Assembly: GCA_024636355.1 (NCBI GenBank)
Contig: JAGXHH010000191.1
Location: 1-8,919, forward strand
DNA length: 8,919 bases
DNA from: Desulfobacteraceae bacterium
Lineage (GTDB): Bacteria; Desulfobacterota; Desulfobacteria; Desulfobacterales; Desulfosalsimonadaceae
Direction of reading: 5' to 3'
The notes under the pieces are model-generated. The model worked only from the letters and a program-made list of their open reading frames with translations, was not told where the DNA came from and did no database searches. This document shows, one piece after another, positions 7,662 through 8,919 of this stretch. The position numbers and the translations under genes are program-made. How positions within the stretch are numbered: the stretch's first letter is position 1; every line of letters begins with the position of its first letter.

Positions 7662-7690
7662 TTGACTCGAATCCCGTTGATAATTACTAT
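7662..7690 (+). promoter_or_regulatory. Candidate promoter for the cytidylate-kinase-like gene
   Basis: TTGACT (7662-7667; five of six to TTGACA) is followed after 17 bases by TACTAT (7685-7690; four of six to TATAAT). It points towards the kinase-like gene, with a predicted start near 7697 and a 5' leader of about 115 bases. Confidence 0.5.
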
Positions 7691-7795
7691 AAGTTCTCGG
7701 GCAACGAATCCCGGACCCGATTCAGGTGGCGGAGCGAACGAATCGTTTGAAACGCTCGGAAAGATGCCCCGGCAACGAACGGAAGCGATTAATTC

Positions 7796-7802
7796 AAGGA
7801 GG
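7796..7802 (+). promoter_or_regulatory. Shine-Dalgarno of the cytidylate-kinase-like gene
   Basis: AAGGAGG, a near-perfect anti-16S match, lies nine bases before the ATG at 7812. It fixes that ATG as the start rather than the earlier in-frame codon at 7551. Confidence 0.85.
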
Positions 7803-7811
7803 CGAGCGAAC

Positions 7812-8441
7812 ATGGCAGTGATTACGATTTCCAGCGAATTCCATACGGGAAGTCAGAAGGTGGCCGCCGGGATGGCGGAAAAACTTGGATTTGCATATAT
7901 CGGCGACCAGCTGGTGGCCGAAATCGCCAGGGAGCTGCACATTTCCAAACACGAGGCCGAGATGTTCCGACAAGCCTCACAAACGTCTATACTGCGATTT
8001 CTCGACAGATACACCTGTTCTATCGTGCAGCGCGTCGTCGACCGGGAGCACGGCTGTCTGGATGACGACACCTATTACAATAAAACACGGGAACTGGTCG
8101 AAAAAATATACGAAAATGAAAATGCCATCATTATGGGCTGGGGCGCCCAATGCATTCTCCGGCAGAAACCCGATACATTCCATGTGCTGCTGAAAAAAGC
8201 GGACGAAAAAAAGATTGAAGAAGTCATGAAAACCCACCAGCTTGCCCGGAAAGCCGCCGAACAGCTGATTAAAACCGAAGAAAACAACCGCAAGGCCTAT
8301 ATTAAAAAATACTTCGACGCAGACTGGATGGACTCCCGCCTTTATGATCTGATCATCGATATGGAGAAACACTCCGTGGAAGAAGCCGTAGAGATCATCC
8401 ATGACAATGCACGGCATCATTTGAAAACGCTTAAAACCTGA
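7812..8441 (+). CDS. Cytidylate-kinase-like family protein (Cytidylate_kin2), atypical P-loop
   Basis: This 209-residue soluble protein looks like a P-loop nucleoside/nucleotide kinase of the cytidylate-kinase-like group, whose cellular role is mostly unknown. The N-terminus reads AVITISSEF (2-10), then HTGSQKVAAGMAEKLGFAYI (11-30), equivalent to the family's usual SRQFGSGGREIA..LA..L segment. IIMGWGAQCIL (106-116) corresponds to the usual I.GRGA..IL. A lid-like region, RKAYIKKYFDADW (160-172), precedes LYDLIIDMEKHSVEEAVEII (177-196), which matches the family's YDLVINT-type ending. Differences from consensus include a His in place of the first P-loop Gly, Trp instead of Arg at 110 and Asp183 where Asn is usual. 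It may therefore be a weak or non-canonical kinase, or a nucleotide sensor. A strong ribosome binding site supports the start. It is transcribed divergently from the dcw operon, so a direct link to cell-wall synthesis is not implied. A strong hairpin follows its stop. Confidence 0.8.
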   Translation: MAVITISSEFHTGSQKVAAGMAEKLGFAYIGDQLVAEIARELHISKHEAEMFRQASQTSILRFLDRYTCSIVQRVVDREHGCLDDDTYYNKTRELVEKIYENENAIIMGWGAQCILRQKPDTFHVLLKKADEKKIEEVMKTHQLARKAAEQLIKTEENNRKAYIKKYFDADWMDSRLYDLIIDMEKHSVEEAVEIIHDNARHHLKTLKT

Positions 8442-8443
8442 TG

Positions 8444-8484
8444 GTTGCTGCGTCACCCGGAGTGAAGCCGGGTGACGCAGCAAC
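8444..8484. repeat. Perfect 17-bp inverted repeat (strong hairpin) after the kinase-like gene
   Basis: The arms 8444-8460 and 8468-8484 are exact reverse complements of 17 bases, beginning GTTGCTGCG and closing on CCCGG, with a seven-base loop AGTGAAG. The left arm starts two bases after the stop codon. Its position suggests a transcript end or 3' stabilising stem for the kinase-like gene. No T tract follows on either strand, so it is not a standard intrinsic terminator. A REP-like dispersed palindrome is the main alternative. Confidence 0.9.
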
Positions 8485-8587
8485 GTACACGTACAATCTT
8501 CTCAAAACAGTTAAAATCCCGATCAGCGCGTCTTCCTCTTTCACAATTTTATCCTTCATTATCTCAACTAAATGCTGCAACCATTTC

Positions 8588-8623
8588 ATCCGGAGGAAAA
8601 ACCGGTTTTCTTTTCGGACGGAT
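8588..8623. repeat. Palindrome AAAACCGGTTTT within a larger imperfect inverted repeat
   Basis: A perfect 12-bp palindrome occupies 8598-8609. Outside it, ATCCG (8588-8592) is matched by CGGAT (8619-8623), so the symmetry extends over 36 bases with a slightly offset centre. It directly precedes a TATAAT box, a position typical of an operator for a dimeric repressor. Confidence 0.6.
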
Positions 8624-8626
8624 TTG

Positions 8627-8632
8627 TATAAT
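8627..8632 (+). promoter_or_regulatory. Candidate -10 box upstream of the right-edge gene
   Basis: An exact TATAAT lies about 157 bases before the ATG at 8789. At 15 to 18 bases upstream only T-rich poor -35 matches are present (around 8604-8611), within the palindrome. A promoter needing an activator, or no promoter at all, are both possible. Confidence 0.35.
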
Positions 8633-8708
8633 GTAAAGAACAAACTCAGACTGGGTGGCCTGTTAACGAAGGGCGCAACTTCATAGAAGGTATGGGTCAC
8701 CTGCCCTT

Positions 8709-8754
8709 ACGGCACAACGTTTTCCGACACAACAGCGCGCCGGTTGTGTGCCGT
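8709..8754. repeat. Two competing stem-loops upstream of the right-edge gene
   Basis: ACGGCACA (8709-8716) is the exact reverse complement of TGTGCCGT (8747-8754). A second pair, ACACAAC (8727-8733) with GTTGTGT (8743-8749), closes a nine-base loop. The right arms share three bases, 8747-8749, so at full length the two stems compete, though a shortened inner stem could stack in the outer one. ACCTGCC is also repeated on both sides (8699-8705 and 8758-8764). Confidence 0.6.
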
Positions 8755-8788
8755 CTTACCTGCCATTACATGCGTGAAACTTTTGCTT

Positions 8789-8919
8789 ATGTCTCAACGC
8801 AGCACAACCGATTCCCGCATTCACCAGGAACAGATCCGCCAGCTTTATGAGCAATCTTGGGTGGCATCAGCCGGCGCCGTATCAGCAGCAGTGATTATGG
8901 GCGTCCTGCTGCTCAACGC
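8789..8919 (+). CDS. N-terminus of a putative membrane protein, possibly a signalling protein (3' end outside window)
   Basis: The frame from the ATG at 8789 is open to the window edge (43 complete codons). It begins with a polar, charged stretch, MSQRSTTDSRIHQEQIRQLY, followed by a Trp and an Ala/Val/Leu-rich segment from about residue 25 that looks like a first membrane helix. The pattern of a short Gln/Arg-rich amphipathic start (EQIRQLYEQS) leading into a helix resembles the N-termini of multi-pass sensor proteins carrying PAS, GGDEF, EAL or histidine-kinase domains. No such domain is visible here, so the function is open. The ribosome binding site is poor; an in-frame GTG at 8774 is an alternative start. 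The structured DNA just upstream could belong to its control region. Confidence 0.55.
   Translation, partial: MSQRSTTDSRIHQEQIRQLYEQSWVASAGAVSAAVIMGVLLLN

Larger units (their letters stand above)
7407..7811. other. Divergent intergenic region, 405 bases
   Basis: This gap separates mraZ (leftward) from the kinase-like gene (rightward). From left to right it holds the mraZ ribosome binding site, the TGG operator and the mra promoter. Next comes a markedly AT-rich block (about 7441-7540), then a hairpin with T tract (7579-7609), a rightward promoter candidate (7662-7690) and a GGA-rich leader (about 7697-7802). The frame of the kinase-like gene stays open upstream to 7551, but that stretch has no family similarity I recognise, and the strong ribosome binding site is at 7796. 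Confidence 0.8.
8442..8788. other. Intergenic region without a convincing gene, 347 bases
   Basis: Besides the 17-bp inverted repeat it contains a palindrome beside a TATAAT box (8588-8632) and overlapping inverted repeats (8709-8754). Short open frames exist on both strands (8441-8686 plus, 8431-8700 minus, 8692-8850 plus), but none shows a recognisable family, and the first two read through the palindrome. I treat the region as non-coding. Confidence 0.65.

Noticed and set aside
7551..7811. N-terminal extension of the kinase-like protein
   Set aside because: The in-frame extension has no family similarity, contains the promoter and hairpin candidates, and the strong AAGGAGG is next to the ATG at 7812.
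8441..8584. ATGGTTGC at 8441 and GCAACCAT at 8577 as ends of a small mobile element
   Set aside because: An eight-base inverted match over 144 bases is within chance; there are no target duplications or transposase remnants.
8441..8686. 81-aa open frame overlapping the kinase-like stop as TGATG
   Set aside because: Its first residues simply translate the 17-bp inverted repeat, the rest has no recognisable family, and no ribosome binding site is evident, although the overlap alone would allow coupling.
8431..8700. 89-aa open frame on the minus strand
   Set aside because: It reads through the palindrome and has no recognised domain; the antisense overlap with the end of the kinase-like gene makes it unlikely.
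8692..8850. 52-aa open frame, MGHLPLRHN..., overlapping the right-edge gene start
   Set aside because: The SD-like GAAGG is only one base from the ATG, and the frame runs through the inverted repeats and into the better-supported membrane protein frame.
1..8919. CRISPR arrays, tRNA or rRNA genes, insertion sequences, phage or defence genes
   Set aside because: No regularly spaced repeats, cloverleaf sequences, transposase or phage-like frames were seen; the content is a standard dcw cluster plus one kinase-like gene and a partial membrane protein.

Overview
The window holds the 5' part of a division and cell-wall (dcw) gene cluster from a Gram-negative bacterium, read on the minus strand, followed by a divergent plus-strand segment. 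The gene order mraZ-rsmH-ftsL-ftsI-murE-murF-mraY is the classical dcw order. MurE carries the Asp-Asn-Pro-Arg signature of meso-diaminopimelate-adding enzymes. Together with the Cys-rich loop in RsmH, the high GC content and the neighbouring cytidylate-kinase-like gene, this suggests a member of the former Deltaproteobacteria (Desulfobacterota). That placement is an inference from family resemblance only.

Minus strand, positions 7480 down to 1: a sigma70-type promoter (TTGACA, 16-bp spacer, TAGATT) is followed by three TGG repeats at exact 10-bp steps, which look like the autoregulatory MraZ operator. The seven genes are then packed with gaps of 3 to 7 bases or 4-base ATGA overlaps, so they are very probably one transcript. 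MraZ would repress the operon. RsmH methylates 16S rRNA. FtsL and FtsI are septal division proteins. MurE, MurF and MraY are successive steps that build UDP-MurNAc-pentapeptide and then lipid I. mraY runs off the left edge shortly before its usual C-terminal His motif.

Plus strand, positions 7407-8441: a 405-base divergent intergenic region contains an AT-rich block, a hairpin followed by eight T, a second promoter candidate and a GGA-rich leader. It leads into a 209-aa protein of the cytidylate-kinase-like (Cytidylate_kin2) family with an unusual nucleotide-binding loop.

Positions 8442-8919: a perfect 17-bp inverted repeat sits two bases after that gene's stop. About 300 bases without a convincing gene follow, holding a palindrome next to a TATAAT box and a pair of mutually exclusive hairpins. 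At the right edge is the first 43 codons of a protein with a hydrophilic start and a membrane segment, possibly a membrane signalling protein. Most of the window is ordinary core-genome content. The parts worth a second look are the non-coding segments around the kinase-like gene.
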